Of a stretch of 64,000 nt of DNA, positions 21,111-34,208 are shown one piece after another (positions within the stretch are counted from its first letter, which is position 1; the number at the start of each line of letters is the position of its first letter). The stretch is from Diphasiastrum complanatum. Lineage: Eukaryota > Streptophyta > Lycopodiopsida > Lycopodiales > Lycopodiaceae. The position numbers were made by a program, and so were the translations under genes. The notes under the pieces were generated by a model. It saw nothing but the letters and a program-made list of their open reading frames with translations, did not search any database and was not told where the DNA came from. The stretch is taken from positions 20,667,635 to 20,731,634 of the forward strand of contig CM055093.1 in assembly GCA_029204225.1 (NCBI GenBank). Reading direction: 5' to 3'.

Positions 21111-21425
21111 CTATACAAGATCAATTAACTGACACAAAATGGCACATTGATCATGACTACTTGCATTGAACACATTTATGAACTTGCTCACCTTGTTGAG
21201 AGACAATAAATGTATTACTTTGATCTCTCCAAAATTTGGTGGAGTCACTAGCAAAGTCACATTAGGATCATTACAAATAACCTTGAACCATTTTACATCA
21301 AACTCAAAAAAGATGAATTGCCTAAATAGAACTTCCAAGATATTATGGATTGTCCCACAATAATCAAGTTGAGTAGAGATTAGACTGCTATCAACTATGG
21401 TTGTGAGACTCCCTTTCTGTAGCAT
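21111..21425 (-). CDS. Conserved 104-codon frame of the transposon family, copy B
   Basis: The frame is conserved in length and about 94 percent in sequence with 43829-44143, although the surrounding DNA has drifted. That suggests past selection on the protein. Landmarks are TQLDYCGTIHNILEV, FFEFDVKWFKVI and FGEIKVIHLLSL. The pattern, with YxGxIxxIxE followed by an FxxxW segment and a later DQCxFL, resembles the DUF4216-type domain found in plant transposons. I hold this at low confidence. It lies upstream of the N-terminal transposase exon on the same strand and may be the first gene or first exon. Confidence 0.4.
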   Translation of the reverse strand: MLQKGSLTTIVDSSLISTQLDYCGTIHNILEVLFRQFIFFEFDVKWFKVICNDPNVTLLVTPPNFGEIKVIHLLSLNKVSKFINVFNASSHDQCAILCQLIDLV

Positions 21426-21696
21426 TTGCTATGACTGCATAGCCATATGTGTTTATATTATTATCCATATTCATATGTGTTTATATTCTTATTACACAAA
21501 ATTGTTGTCCATGTGTCCACGATGTAATTTATTTTTTGTGCTAAACAAAAAAGTACAACATGTGTTAGTGAAATCAAATAAACTGTGGTTGATGGCATGT
21601 GCACGTTAACAACTGTGCTGCTAAAATTACTAGTTTAACATGTGAGATGTCTATTAGATACATAGCTTATCTAGAAATCGCATTCCCTTTCAAATT

Positions 21697-22689
<993 letters not shown>

Positions 22690-22690
<1 letters not shown>

Positions 22691-23320
22691 AACATTGTAT
22701 TTCCTCCATTTGGATATCTCTACTAATTTGGATCCTTTACAACAAAGAGAGGTTGAATGAATTTCAATATCTTGTAAGGATCGTTTTTGTTATAGGGCTG
22801 AAAGAAAGAGAAACCTAGATCTATGGATAGACGATACTTTTTATTCTCATGATCCTAGCACTCTAACACATCCCACATTTTCTCCAATAATTCAGTTAGT
22901 TACATGGATATGTAATGGGCATAATGGACTACTAGGATATTGTGAGAGATTGCACAATTATGGAAAAAAAAATATCTATGCAAAGGATTCAATTTTTAGA
23001 ATGTGAGTTTAGACGCATATCTTCTTATTATCGTGAAAGAGATTTTGTTATCCAAAAGACCTTAGAGAAAAAATTCAAAACTTAGAAGAAATCATGAATA
23101 ATTAGAAAAGATAATTTCCAATATAAAAAATAGAATTAATCAAAGCAAATGCAAGCTATCTTACATTCTATTTGTTTTGAGATATTACAATTGTTGAGAG
23201 ATGTGGAATTGTCAAAGAAGAAGGCTAAGAGCAACAAGTGAAAGTGACAGGGTTGGAAGGATATTCAAGCTATTTCAAAGGAGGTTATCAAAATAGGAGG
23301 ATTCATGCATTCAAGTAAGC
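22690..23320 (+). pseudogene. Divergent N-terminal transposase exon, copy E (plus strand)
   Basis: Translation gives DPSTLTHPTFSPIIQLVTW and GHNGLLGYCERLHNYG. These align with DPYTMQDPKFSSVAQLIYF and GNNGLLGCCKRLEEYG of copies B and D. At 23281-23316 a short segment (ggttatc...ggaggattcatgcattcaag followed by taag) matches the second exon of the other copies. The orientation is opposite to the rest of the family, and identity is much lower, so this is an older or different subfamily. Stops after about 60 codons show it is dead. Confidence 0.5.
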
Positions 23321-23589
23321 ATATTCTGATTTTTGTTACTTGATCAATTAGATAATGATATTTTTTCAACTGTTATGTTTTTCATCTAGCTATTTTATTT
23401 TACTTGTAGATGTTTCTCATCAAAACATTGAGAAAAATGCCTGAATTAGAAAACCATTAGGTTCAATATTGACTAGTAAATCCATTCAATACATTTTGAT
23501 GAACAATAGGGGTTTTAAATAAAGTACAAAATTGCAGGTCCCTGATGTTGGACATTCAATTTTTTTAGATAAAACTATAGTCTAGGGTT

Positions 23590-24320
23590 TCTTTGATTTT
23601 GCTAGTATTAGCAACACATATGCTACAATATTTCAACTTATCAGAGCAGTTGTTAAGCAAGTTTAAATCAAAAAATGTCAAGATGAATGCCTCTAATGAG
23701 ATTTTGAGAGAGATTGGTGATTGCAACTCGGCCAAGGAAGCTTGGGATTCACTCAAAGCCATCTATGAGGGCAAGAATACCTCTAGGCTCCTCACTCTAA
23801 GAGGAGGAGGCCACCTCCCATGCTTCTACTTCAAGGATGAAGAAAAAGAATATTAAGTGCTTCTTTTGTGGCAAGAAAGCCCATTATCCCACAAATTTTC
23901 AAGAAGAAGGACCAATTCAAGCAAGCCAACATCTCTAATGAGAAAGAACATTATATTGCAAGTTATGGAAAAGGCTCTCTTATGGCATCAAGTTTCTCCT
24001 CTTCCCCCTTGAAGAAGGGTGACTCATGGTATATTGATAGTGGAGCCTCATCTCATATGTGTAGCTCCAAGCACTCTTTCTCATATATTATGCCTTATGA
24101 AGGAGTCAAGAAGTCCATATACATTGCAAGTTATCGTGAGTGCAAGATTGAAGGAGTAGGGACTATTCCCTTGAAGCTTGCATCGTCTAAAGTTCTCTCT
24201 CTCAACAAGGTTATTTTTGTTCCAAAGCTTACAAAGGACCTTGTAAGTGTTGGCCAAACTTCTTGATAGTGGCCTTGATGTGAAATTCCATATTGATACT
24301 TGTGTGATCAAGAATGCATA
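23590..24320 (+). pseudogene. Copia Gag-protease fragment
   Basis: The first frame (to 23856) has NEILREIGDCNSAKEAWDSL, typical of copia Gag (UBN2-like). A zinc-knuckle remnant (CFFCGKKAHYPTNF) is in a shifted frame around 23860. The next frame (to 24266) has SWYIDSGASSHMC, the DSGA active site of the aspartic protease, and LASSKVLSLNKVIFVPKLT as expected before GAG-pre-integrase. It ends at LVSVGQTS, and the following 300 bases are further decayed pol sequence. Confidence 0.65.
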
Positions 24321-25457
24321 ATCTTGATAATCATCTCATTTGCTCATCTTATGGTCTTGATCTTTATCATCTTTGTGATCTTTATGAGGCACGGAAGCCT
24401 CGGAATTCTCTATGTATAATGCAGCCATCTTCATGCAAGTGGATCTTTCAAATCAAAGATCATCATCAAGCATGGAGGAAGCACATGGATATAGTGGCAA
24501 ATTGGTGGAATGCTCTTCAAAGGTATTGGCAAATGATTTATATCAAAGAAATATTATCATGGATATGGTGAGGTTTCTGCTATGATCAATCCCTTGACTG
24601 ATCTTCACTTCATATGCATACCAAAGGACCCAATCAACAAGTTTCACAAACTCCTTGATTGATCTAGTACCTTATCAAGCTAGTTTTTGGGGAGTGTGAA
24701 AAATATTGCAAAATCTAACTTTATCATTTTGCAGTCCTAGTTTGTGAGTAAATCTCACACGTTGTGAAAAATAGTCAAACACTACAAGAGGATAGGCGAT
24801 TACCAAGGCTTTTCTTTTAGCGTTTCCTTGAAAGATAGCTTTTAAAATGAGTCGCGGGGGGGAGTGGAATCTCGAGCTCCGGGTCCAGTGGTTGGCCTCG
24901 GAATAAGCCTACCTAATTTGGACTTGGTTTTGAAACATTTATAGAGAGAGATATAGAGAGGGTTATAAACTCACTAGAGGGCCTTGGAACATACATCGAA
25001 ATACTAAAGCTAATTTGAGGAGTATACCGAGGCTGACGTTGGTATAAGCCTACTAAATTTGAGCTTGTTTTTGAGACATTTATAGAGAGGGTTATAAAGA
25101 GGGTCCAGGTGGCCAGAGGCATTCAGGACACTCTGCTAACTGAGGGTAATATTGAGACTAATGAAAAAAAAGGCCCCTCAGTATAAACCGCGGTATAAAA
25201 TAGAATGTAAATCGATCTCACTTTTGGAATTTGTTACCTATCAATACATTGAATTCCATTTTTTATCAACATTGGTTGCCATATACACAAGTGAATAAAG
25301 AAATTTATGTATCACAAAAAAATGATGATCACAAATTGTGTACTCACATGCATCAACTTCTTGTTTGATGTCAAGTAGTCAATTAATAAACTGTAATTGC
25401 ATCTGTGAGCAATATGATTAATATTACAATGAGTTGAAATACCTCTTTTGGTCTCTC

Positions 25458-25715
25458 TTATTCATTTGGTGGTTCATCGTTATCATTTGTCGCATCATCA
25501 TGTGACAAATCCGCCAAACCAAATGAGTCTATCTCTAATTCTACCCAAATATCTCGTATAGCTTCATCATTAATCAGCTGATGTTCAAAAACTAATGGTG
25601 ATGGTGACAATGAGTGAGATTGAGAAGGTGTGTCGTGTGTTGTCGAACCATTTGATGATGATGCATCATGCTCAACGTCATCATTAGAGATTAGAGCAAT
25701 TTGTCTATAACACAC
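25458..25715 (-). other. Acidic 85-codon frame inside the CACTA element
   Basis: The frame has a Ser/His-rich start and a strongly acidic end (SHDDATNDNDEPPNE). It lies downstream of the Tnp2 fragment on the same strand. It may be a separate exon, but I see no homologue or splice pair that proves it. Confidence 0.3.
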
Positions 25716-25734
25716 ATGAAGCTAGCAAGCTTAC

Positions 25735-26455
25735 CCAAACAACTCTATGACACTCGCATCTGACCACCCGTACTTAGTTTGCAAGTTGAAAAGTAGCAAA
25801 CAAGCTTGCAACTTTGACATTTGTCCACCCTCGTACAAAGGAGTAGATGCCAACACATCATCTCTTCTTCCCTTGTTAATGTGGCCTCGGGTGGGTTTGT
25901 GAAGAATGCATCCATCATGTGATGTAAATGGCACATCCTCGTGTACTGAGTCTCTACGAGACATATCTTCGTGCCAGTCCATGGGTGGTGTGTGTGAAGA
26001 AAGTGGTGGCTCTCATGCGCTTGCACGTCTGAATCTTGCGGATTGCATGGCAACATCTGGTTGAATTCTCTGATAGTCATGTGAGTGTGAGTCATCATCC
26101 CTACACCATACAAGTGGAACAATAGTCAAGAATAACAGAATATTCCTCCGATCAGAAAGGGTACCAAACAACATACATGGAAAAGGAACGTGCAATCATG
26201 TTTTGTAGCAATACAAAGTGCTTTGCAAAGTAGAAGTCACCGAAGAACCGACTTCCATCCGCATAAATAATGACTCTCTCTCAATTTGGCCATACATGCG
26301 AACGTTTGATATAGTGGTATGTCACTCTCGTCGCAATGCGTTCTTACATTGTGTACATGGGCATGGTATTCTCTGGTGTAACTAGGCCTCTGATACAATA
26401 TGTGGTGGTTCTACCTCATCGTCTAAAGACGAGGAACATGTCCTTGCCATTTGCA
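25735..26455 (-). pseudogene. CACTA Tnp2-type transposase, N-terminal part
   Basis: Near 26400-26250 the minus strand encodes PCPCTQCKNALRRE followed by SNVRMYGQIERES. This is the Transpos_assoc domain, a Cys-rich N-terminal module in plant CACTA proteins. At 25980-25735 it encodes DDVLASTPLYEGGQMSKLQA and LLFNLQTKYGWSDASV, the conserved Tnp2 start (PLYxG...KLxxxLxxLxxKxxxGWSxxS). Frame changes and stops occur between these parts. The catalytic RNase H-like core is missing. Confidence 0.65.
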
Positions 26456-27430
26456 TCAGTGCAACTATGCAGCTGATAATGGATGGAACACAAAATTAGA
26501 AATGATCAGCAATACATAAAACAATCTAGTTGAATTTGAGTCTAGTGCAACTAGTCCCTAAATTTGAGTCTAGTGCAACTAGTCTCTCAAAATTAGCAAT
26601 ACAAGATAAATTAATTTTAAGATCATTTTAATAAAATTCCTACTCATTTATATTTGTGACAAGGCCAACTACAATTTTGTGATCCATGCTCATTGGTTTG
26701 TGACAAAGCCAACTGCAATCTTAAGAAGAGCGAGGCTAGCCACGTACTGATGCAGATAGGCATGGGTCGAATGACGCCTAGATATGCGATCCATGCCTAC
26801 GTGCATCATTACATGGCTAGCCTCACTCTTCATTGATCCCAAACCAATGAAAACTGAGATTTGCATATTGTTCTACTTTTGTGTCCAATTGAGGGGTTGC
26901 ACAAGGGGCCCGGGGGGTGTTAAGGGGTTCAAGGTTCAATACTCCTAAACTAATGAAAACAATAGGGATCTGCATTATCTGCTTGATAAGAATCTAATTT
27001 TGTACAATCAATTGCAAAAGAGTACGTCATTGAGTTCAAAATTGATCAATTTTTCTTTGCTTTTGGATCTTTGTACGTAGCCCTTTATTACAATCAAAGT
27101 TCTCGCTAGTTTCATTACTATACTATACTGCAGGTTGTCAAGATTTCCGGAAATAGGCCCGAAACGGATTTCTATAAGAACCATCGGTACCTATATCAGG
27201 TTTTCAATATATGCGAGTTTTATAAAATTTAATAAAAAATCATTTCAGAAATTATTATTGCATATTATGTTAAAATTTGATCACAATATTTATCAAAAGA
27301 CACGTGGAAGCCACGTAAAAAAGGTGTAAGTGCACAAAATTTGAGCATACCTCCACTTTTCAATTACTCTTAAAAATCTCGCACTCTTCGATATTGCCTA
27401 TGATATTTCCATCGTGCAATTCTAGCCTAT
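26456..27430. other. No gene recognised
   Basis: No convincing frame. The stretch contains a short inverted region around gaggctagccacgtactgatg (about 26728) and acatggctagcctcactcttc (about 26812), which could fold into a weak stem. Confidence 0.3.
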
Positions 27431-27700
27431 TTTGCATTCTCTCTCTACTCGAGGATTGTATGTTGGTTTCTCTCTCTACCTGAGAGCAAGACTTTTTCTT
27501 TCTTAGTTTTTTCTTGCAAAGTCTTCAAATGTGTGAAAGAACTTGTATGAGTGTTTTATGCATGTAGACAATGTGTGCTCTTGTCTTAGAATTGAGAGAT
27601 AGATCTTGATTGTCAATCTACACTTGATCTTAGTGCAATCACAAAGTCTTAGGAGATCATAATCACACTTTGTGTCATTCCCACACCTGTGAAATTTAAC
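27430..27700 (+). mobile_element. Copia LTR fragment
   Basis: This is nearly identical to 12921-13125, with the family words tctctctctacctgagagc and gatagatcttgattgtcaatc and a terminus near cacacctgtgaaatt. As at 13 kb it directly precedes an accessory-gene relic, so the two loci share an ancestral LTR-transposon junction. Confidence 0.55.
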
Positions 27701-27769
27701 TAGATCCAGCAACAGTAATGTCATTGTCGAAATTAAGAAGATCTTCAACATCTGCGGGCTCTATTCCCG

Positions 27770-28060
27770 CAACCTGCACCTTTAGGTTATGGACCTGAGA
27801 ATACTGTTCTCTGATCCACTCATTTTGCTTGTATGCAACTTACATAGAAATGTCGAGAAAAGAAAAATGCTTATCTTTTGGATCCATTTGCAAGAAGAGA
27901 ATTCCTCTGCGACAATAAAATACAACTGGTATTAGGAAAAAAAAAAGATGGCAACAAGATATAGATATATTCAATTAGTTGGAAATGTATTTTTTCAAAG
28001 CAAATTACAAATATATAGTACAATGTTGTGCCTGGCAATCTAATTTGCATGTCTTTTTCT
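27770..28060 (+). pseudogene. Relic of the 3563-type accessory gene, copy C
   Basis: This is almost a copy of 13200-13500. It has the same peptide pieces in the same order, and again lies beyond the 3' end of a minus-strand transposase copy. A poly-A stretch near 27937 and stops end the frame. Confidence 0.5.
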
Positions 28061-28374
28061 GAACTTGATGTAGTTTGTAGATTTTGTTTGATGTCATATT
28101 TGTGCTCGTCGATAGAACCATTGAAATAGCTGAAGGATATATTCGTATCTACCATTGAGGCCACCATGCTGTGTGTTTTTATGAAATGCCACTCTTGGTT
28201 GCCGATGAGATTTTTCTAGCCCTTGTGATGACCATATACTCAAACTTCCATGATTTTTTGCTAAGGATATGGAATGGTGTCGTAATATGTGTTGCAAAAT
28301 ATCAATCCTTTCTGTCAATAGGTAAACTCAAGAAATAAAATAAAATGGTAACTTGATATCTGTTTTTAAATGCT

Positions 28375-29937
28375 TGCCATGTAATGTGTGATTCGCATCC
28401 CTTGCAAATGCATCTACAAACTCAACACAACTTTTCTGGAGTAGTCGCAAGTCATTGTTTGAAAATATTTCTTTTCCTAATGTTTTAACCATATCATCTA
28501 ATTTTTTCCATACTTCAACTTTCATTACCCTTGTTGATCCTTTCTGTTCAAAATCTTGAGTAGCAGCTATGATGTCTTTCCAAACTAAGTAACGTGTCGT
28601 AGATGGCTTTCCTGAATGGTTAGATAAAAATCTTTGTGCCTTTGCTCCGCCAATGCTTGGCTTGCAAGGTACATTTCCTATTTTTCCCAAAAGCTTAAGG
28701 TCCTTTTGTATTTTAACATGTCCTTTATGGAGACCTACTTTACACAGAACATCTTCTAGTCTAGAAATAGCCTCCTTGGAAAATAGTTCTAGCTTTGTGT
28801 TCCAAGCATATAATATGTGACAATACACAAGCTTTTTGATTATTCTAACCTCAGCATGGAGAGTGCTAATATGTATGTTTTGTAGAGGAATTGGTAGAAC
28901 AAGTTTCCAATTTGGATCCTCTTTGTCTGTTGTTATTCTTGTATTCTTGTCATTTGATGATTTCATACAATATAAACATGGATTTTTGGAGGTTGCTTCA
29001 TGGGAAACATTGAACATACTTTTTAAAGTTTTCAAATCACCAACTGAATTCCACTCTACCTTGAAGTCTCCTATTCCTGGTACATTGAAAAGTTCCCCAT
29101 CCATATTCTCTTTGATGATTTTGGGATATGTTGTTTTGCTAAACACCCATAATAGAATGTCATGATCTTCTTTTGAAACCTAAAAAATGGATAGACAAAA
29201 AACTAGTCAATCGATAACAATATCACATCCAGGTACCATACTTTATTTTGTAGTTTTTAAAATATCATACCTCAAAGGCTGCCAACCACCAGATGTCATT
29301 CTCGGACTGAACACTGAAGTTGAAATCTCTTTGATCGTTTGTCTTTTGAAGAGCTCCATTCATGAGTGTTATACTCATGCTCTCCATTTTTTGTCCTTTA
29401 ATAAGTTCCGATTCATCCAACTTCAGTACCAAGACTATCTTACTGTCTACCTTTTTTGTGAAAATATCATAAAAATGTACAATAAATCTTAATAGCATAT
29501 TCATATATCCAAACAAGTTATTTGACTGATTGTAAGACATGGATTTTTTGTCCTTTGATTGATTTATTTCCTCAATATGAAATGGAACACCAATAATCTT
29601 TTGTATCACGCTCCTGTTTTATTTGAAATGGTCATGGAATAAGAAATTTTTTAATGCTAACTAGCATCAAAGCCTGTTTGATAATCTTAAATATGATGCC
29701 ATAAGCATCTCTGCTTATTCCAACAAAATCACATGCTCCTAGAATTATAGTATTGTCAAGTATCTTTTGTACTTCAATCATTAATGCATCAACAATTGTT
29801 ATCATAACACGATTGTTTCGATTTTTGGTCATCAATGATTTGGTTGATTTTGTTGTCAACACAGAGCCCAAAGACTTGCCTATAGTAGCATTGTCTTTCA
29901 CATTTTGATTCCCAACCAATGCTGATCTATAAAACAA
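28375..29937 (-). pseudogene. Transposase-like gene, copy C (best preserved catalytic exon)
   Basis: The final exon (about 29180-28375) is open for roughly 270 codons and carries VGDLKTLKSMFNV, CLYC, STLHAEVRIIKKL and KPSIGGAKAQRFLSNH. The preceding exon (about 29460-29272) carries VLVLKLDESELIKGQKM and FSVQSENDIWWLAAFE. The upstream exon (29937-29585) has GNQNVKDNATIGKSLGSVL and GISRDAYGIIFKI, but a TGA replaces an Arg codon near 29628, and a deletion removes a few codons. The protein is therefore not intact. Shared intron positions with copies A and B show that the copies moved as DNA. Confidence 0.6.
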
Positions 29938-30230
29938 AAATTAAATAATAGATGATTAATGTTACAATTTACAGTCATGCAAAAACAACATAAGATCCAA
30001 ACTCTTGAAGTAAAAAAGGAGACTGCAAAGGCCAAAAGTCAAAAACTTACTTGAATGCATAAATCCTCCTTTTTCAATAGCCTCCTATTGATGACAAATT
30101 ATAAATATTTGTGTTGGTCACTTGCTTTCGTTTTTTTTGTTTTTACCTTTTTACCTATCAAGTCAACATCTTTCAATAGTTGTGAGTATGCAGAACGGCC
30201 ACTATTCAATTAGTTTGTGAAAGTACTGTA
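29938..30230 (-). pseudogene. Upstream exon remnants of transposase copy C
   Basis: The short exon ending gcattcaag|taag on the minus strand (near 30050), and the beginning of the N-terminal exon, match copies B and D. Similarity stops at about 30215, where unrelated sequence starts, so the N-terminal exon has been cut off. Confidence 0.45.
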
Positions 30231-30488
30231 CTTTAGGACCATAAATGGATCTACAAAAGATCCACAAGAGTGATTGGATGCTTGCTTAACAATTTATCAA
30301 AAAACTAGACATAAAAAAGTTGAGCTACATTTGCAATTTGACAAACAACAAGCATTAACAATCAAAAGCACTGATCAACATTGAAATCCGAGCCCACACG
30401 TGTGTACTACAGGCTGTAGTACGGCCTTCAACCTGAGAAACAAGTAGAAATTGATTTGGGTTCATTTGGATCACAAAAACTCAGTGTA

Positions 30489-31525
30489 CAATTGTATAAA
30501 TGGATCATCCAGGCACACTCTACGTGATGCTCCGTCCATGAGACGTATAATTTGAGCCTCCCAGTTATGCCACCATTTTGGTTGTGATTGCTATTTTATT
30601 GTGCTTCACTGTAATATAGCAGCAACACGCTTTCCTATCTGTGCATAACGTAGATGAATGCTTGTTGTGATTGAATGCACTTTATCACTATTTGATCGTG
30701 CTTGTTTACTCATTCTGATCAGAACACGGACATCTATGACTTCCTCGCTTCTGATGATTGATGTCTTTGACGCCTGAGGAACTCGCGATATCATACTTCT
30801 CTTTCCATCTATTTCAGAACTAAACTTCATATTGAATCTGATTTCTAGTGATACCACACATGCAAACCATTTCTAATTTCTTCGATGGACTGTACTCTCG
30901 TTTTTGTGAGTATGAACTAATTTTTAAGATCCTGGTGGGCAACTGAAGCACTAAAAGCTATGATTATACTTAGCATAAGCTTTCTATTAGACTGTTTTCT
31001 CATCTAGCAGCTGATTGTAACGGGATAGCTATTTCGCAATATTCTTGCTCTCTTCTTCGTTCACGTTCTTCTATCTCCTTATCATCAAAATGTAGTCAAT
31101 CAGGACTTTGATTGTGTTAGCAACAACAGAAGACCTCGAAATACACCAAATGGATGTTAAGACAGTAGTTCTCAATGACAATGTCAAAGAGGAGCTGTAC
31201 ACCTTCCAACCGGATGGATTTGAAGTCAAAGACCAAGAGCACAAAGTGTGCAAGCTGCATAAAACAATCTACGGTCTAAAACAGGCCACAAGAGCATGGT
31301 TCAATAGAATCAACTCTTATCTCATTCAAAGTGGAATTTGCAAACAATTCAGCTGACTATAATGTTTATTCAAAGCATATAGGCACCAATTCAGTTCACA
31401 TAGCTCTTTACGTAGATGATGCATTTATTTTGTCTAACACTACTTCTCTTCTCCACACTATAGAGTCTCCATGCATGGATCCTCTATTTATAAAACTGTT
31501 ATTGATAACTCTACACATGCCTTAC
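30489..31525 (+). pseudogene. Copia reverse-transcriptase relic, inverted copy of 8172-9214
   Basis: At 31108-31356 the plus strand reads LATTEDLEIHQMDVKTVVLN, ...EELYTFQPDGFEVK and LHKTIYGLKQATRAWFNRI, the N-terminal fingers/palm of copia RT. At 31331-31570 it reads HIALYVDDAFIL in another frame, the YVDD active site. The 600 bases before the RT contain no copia coding sequence but are shared with the partner copy. Both copies lack protease and integrase. Confidence 0.7.
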
Positions 31526-31772
31526 TTAGAATTTGCTTTGCACAGGAACATAGATCATGCTACACAGTAAGACAGACAGAAAACACTCTCCACAGCAAGC
31601 TCACATAGCAACTGTATTTCTCAAAATGAAATTACACTATACATATAGTTGTTCACTCAGGCAACCCATGCATGACCCAGGTTGCCGTTGTTGGGACGCG
31701 TGTCCTGTCGACTTGGCTTGTGGCGAGGCCAACTGATCCTTATCCACTGAAGTCATATACATAGATTTAAAG

Positions 31773-32545
31773 TCAACAAACTTTAAGTTCAGAAAGCTTT
31801 GATCTAAACTTATCAAACTTTTCTCTAGTAAGTGGCTTAGTGAAAATATCAGCTAGTTGTTCTTCTGTGCTACAATGAACAACATGAATTTCATGACTCA
31901 GCAGCCTCTCACGTATGAAGTGATACTGAATCTCAATGTGTTTAGTTCTCGCATGGAACGCTGGATTCTTTGCTAGCTGAATGCCACTTTGACTGTCGCT
32001 ATGTAAAGTCGTGCGATTTTTCTGCTTCATGCCAATTTCTTCCAAGATTTGTCTCAATCATATAGCTTCATGTGCTGCGCTACACATTGCCTTATACTCT
32101 GCTTCTGTGGTGGAAAGAGCAATTGTACTTTGCTTCTTACTAGACCAGGAAAAGCAACTACCACAAAACTGGAATACATACCCTGTGGTGGATCTACGAT
32201 CATCATAGTCACCTCCCCAATCCGCATCCACATAGCCACACAACTCAGGTAAACCATCATGCTTCCTGTAAATCAAGCCATACTCTGAAGTGCCTTTCAC
32301 ATAACGCAAAATGCGTTTAGTTGTCTTCCAATGCGTTTCTGTAGGTGCTGCCATAAACTGACTTACAATGCCAACAGCATAGCATATATCTGGTCTAGTC
32401 GTGGTAAGATAAATCAAGCTCCCTACTAACTATCTATATAGCGTAGCATCAAATGACTGTGACTCATCAAGCTTAGAAATCTTTTTACCTTGTTCAATAG
32501 GAGTGTTTACTGGTTTGCAATCTTGCAACCTAAACCTGTGCAGCA
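31773..32545 (-). pseudogene. Copia element 1: RT connection and RNase H
   Basis: The frame carries LIYLTTTRPDICYAVG, ILRYVKGTSEYGLIY, GYVDADWGGDYDDRRST (first RNase H Asp), STTEAEYKAM (the Glu) and LHSDSQSGIQLAKNP (second Asp), then the usual C-terminal EQLADIFTKPL. Stops interrupt it near 32432 (TAG) and 32058 (TGA), so the RNase H is split. The reverse-transcriptase core is deleted. Confidence 0.8.
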
Positions 32546-32706
32546 ACTCTTTGACATACTTCACCTATGGTAAACCCACTTCATGTCCTTTTTCCCACAC
32601 TTCTACTCCAAGGCAGTAATGCATCAGTTGAGATATGTCATCTCGCATTGTTCCATGAGGTCTTTCTTGATCATGTCTATCATCTCTTGATTATTTCCCG
32701 TAATAA

Positions 32707-33300
32707 TCAAGTCAGCGGTTTCTTAGCTCTTGCAGCTCCACCTTTCTTGAATGTCTCCCTGTGATGCTTTCCCATGGCACATCCTTCACATATTGCATGA
32801 TCATCATCCTGCAATGCCGGTAACCCTATTACCATCTTCAGCTTCACCATCAATCTCAAGCTCCCATAGTTCAAATGACCAAGTTTTTTGTGCCACAACT
32901 CAGATTGAGATGCTGTTGAGATAGCCAAACCATATTCTCCTGGTTTTGCAGCATCCAATTTATAAAGGCCACAACTACTATCTCTATAACCCTTCGCCAC
33001 CACTTTATGGTTGTGGTTCATATCTCTCATAAGACATCCATCCTTGACAAATTCAACCTTAAGATGTTGATTTGACATTACACCAACAGAAAGCAAACTC
33101 TTTTTGAGTCCAAGAACATAAAGCACATTAGGGATGTTCTTGATTTTACCATCAGAAAACTGCACAGCTACGTTGCCCACACCCTGTATTTGGCATTCCT
33201 CTCCATTGGCTTGAGTGACCTTATCCCCATCATGGATTGGTGAGAATTTCTCAAACCAATCATGTTTCTCAGTCATATGCCTTGTGCGCCTGAATCTATG
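32707..33300 (-). pseudogene. Copia element 1: protease remainder and GAG-pre-integrase
   Basis: From RHMTEKHDWFEKFSPI the frame resumes the protease after the frameshift. It continues through NVLYVLGLKKSLLSVG and SELWHKKLGHLNYGSL (the HxxLGH motif of the integrase zinc-binding region) and CEGCAMGKHHRETF (its CxxC). It ends near 32707, where the integrase catalytic core should begin and is missing. Confidence 0.75.
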
Positions 33301-34208
33301 AACCATCTGACTCCATCATCAACTTGGGATGCCAATGTCGATGAGAAGACACTTGTCTCGTCATCTTCTCCATCATCTTTGACAATGTTGCCTTGTTGAG
33401 TCACTTTTCTCGCTTTTATGTCCCCTTTATTCTTGTAACACTCGTGTGCCCAATGACCCGGTTTGTGGCAATAGTAACATTTGTCTTTCTTCTTCTTTTT
33501 CCCTTTTGATGATGACTCTCCCTCGTCATCATCATCCTTGGATTTCTTAGGAATCCTTTTCCATCCTTTATGCTTGCCTTTAACAAGCAAGGCTTGATCC
33601 TCCTGTGGGGTTTGCCTTGACTTCACCACTTCGCGACACTGCTCTTCTTGCAACATGATTCCGTGGAAGTCTTCAAAAGTAGGCAATCTCTCCTTTGAAG
33701 CAATGCTACTCACAAACATCTGTAGCCCTTCCAAGACACTACTCATTGTGGTATGTACCAATTCAACGTCCCTAATTTGTTCTCCAATTGCCACAAGTTG
33801 ATCTCTCAGCTCCTTTATCCTTGTGAAGAAAGATCCCACTAATTCACTTTCTTCCATCCTTACTGCGTTCAATCTCGACTTCAAGAACATGGCCCGAGCT
33901 GGATTGCAAGTTTGAAATTGCATTCTAAGAGCTTCCCAAGCTCCCCTAGCCATCGTGGCATCACTTATATGAGTGATTACATGGTCTTTCACTGAAAGAT
34001 TGATTAAGGACAATGTTCTCTACGCCTTTTTATCAAAGGCCCTCATATCACCTGGAGTGGTATTTGGTCAGATTTCAATACCTGCCACAATCTCCCATAA
34101 CTCTTTCTCCATCAAAATGCTCTTCATTTTGAATTTCCAGATGTTGTAGTTAGAAGCCCCATCAAGTTTGCTTGCATCGCCCAAAATTGCCTCATTGATG
34201 TTTGTCAT
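33273..34208 (-). pseudogene. Copia element 1: Gag and protease start
   Basis: The ATG at 34208 begins MTNINEAILGDASKLDGASN and an IWKFKMKSILMEKELWEIV segment. In-frame stops follow at codon 47 (TGA, 34070-34068) and codon 63 (TAG, 34022-34020). The remainder is open: the Gag helix region (GAWEALRMQFQT), a Lys-rich stretch, and the CCHC zinc knuckle CYYCHKPGHWAHEC. It then reaches WFIDSGA, the protease active site, where a frameshift near 33285 breaks the protease. The encoded Gag would package element RNA. Confidence 0.75.

Larger units (their letters stand above)
24780..26455 (-). mobile_element. CACTA (En/Spm-type) transposon, one end and N-terminal transposase
   Basis: CACTACAAGAGG at 24780 matches the terminal inverted repeat of plant CACTA elements. 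It is followed by a subterminal region with repeated ccaaggc/gcctcgg/ccttgg/ccgaggc words and a duplicated block of about 75 bases (24896-24970 and 25035-25105). The minus-strand transposase fragment begins near 26455. I could not find the opposite terminus (TTGTAGTG) to the right, so that end is lost or diverged. Confidence 0.65.

Noticed and set aside
32011-32252. Plus-strand frames across copia element 1
   Set aside because: They are antisense shadows of the RNase H coding sequence on the minus strand.
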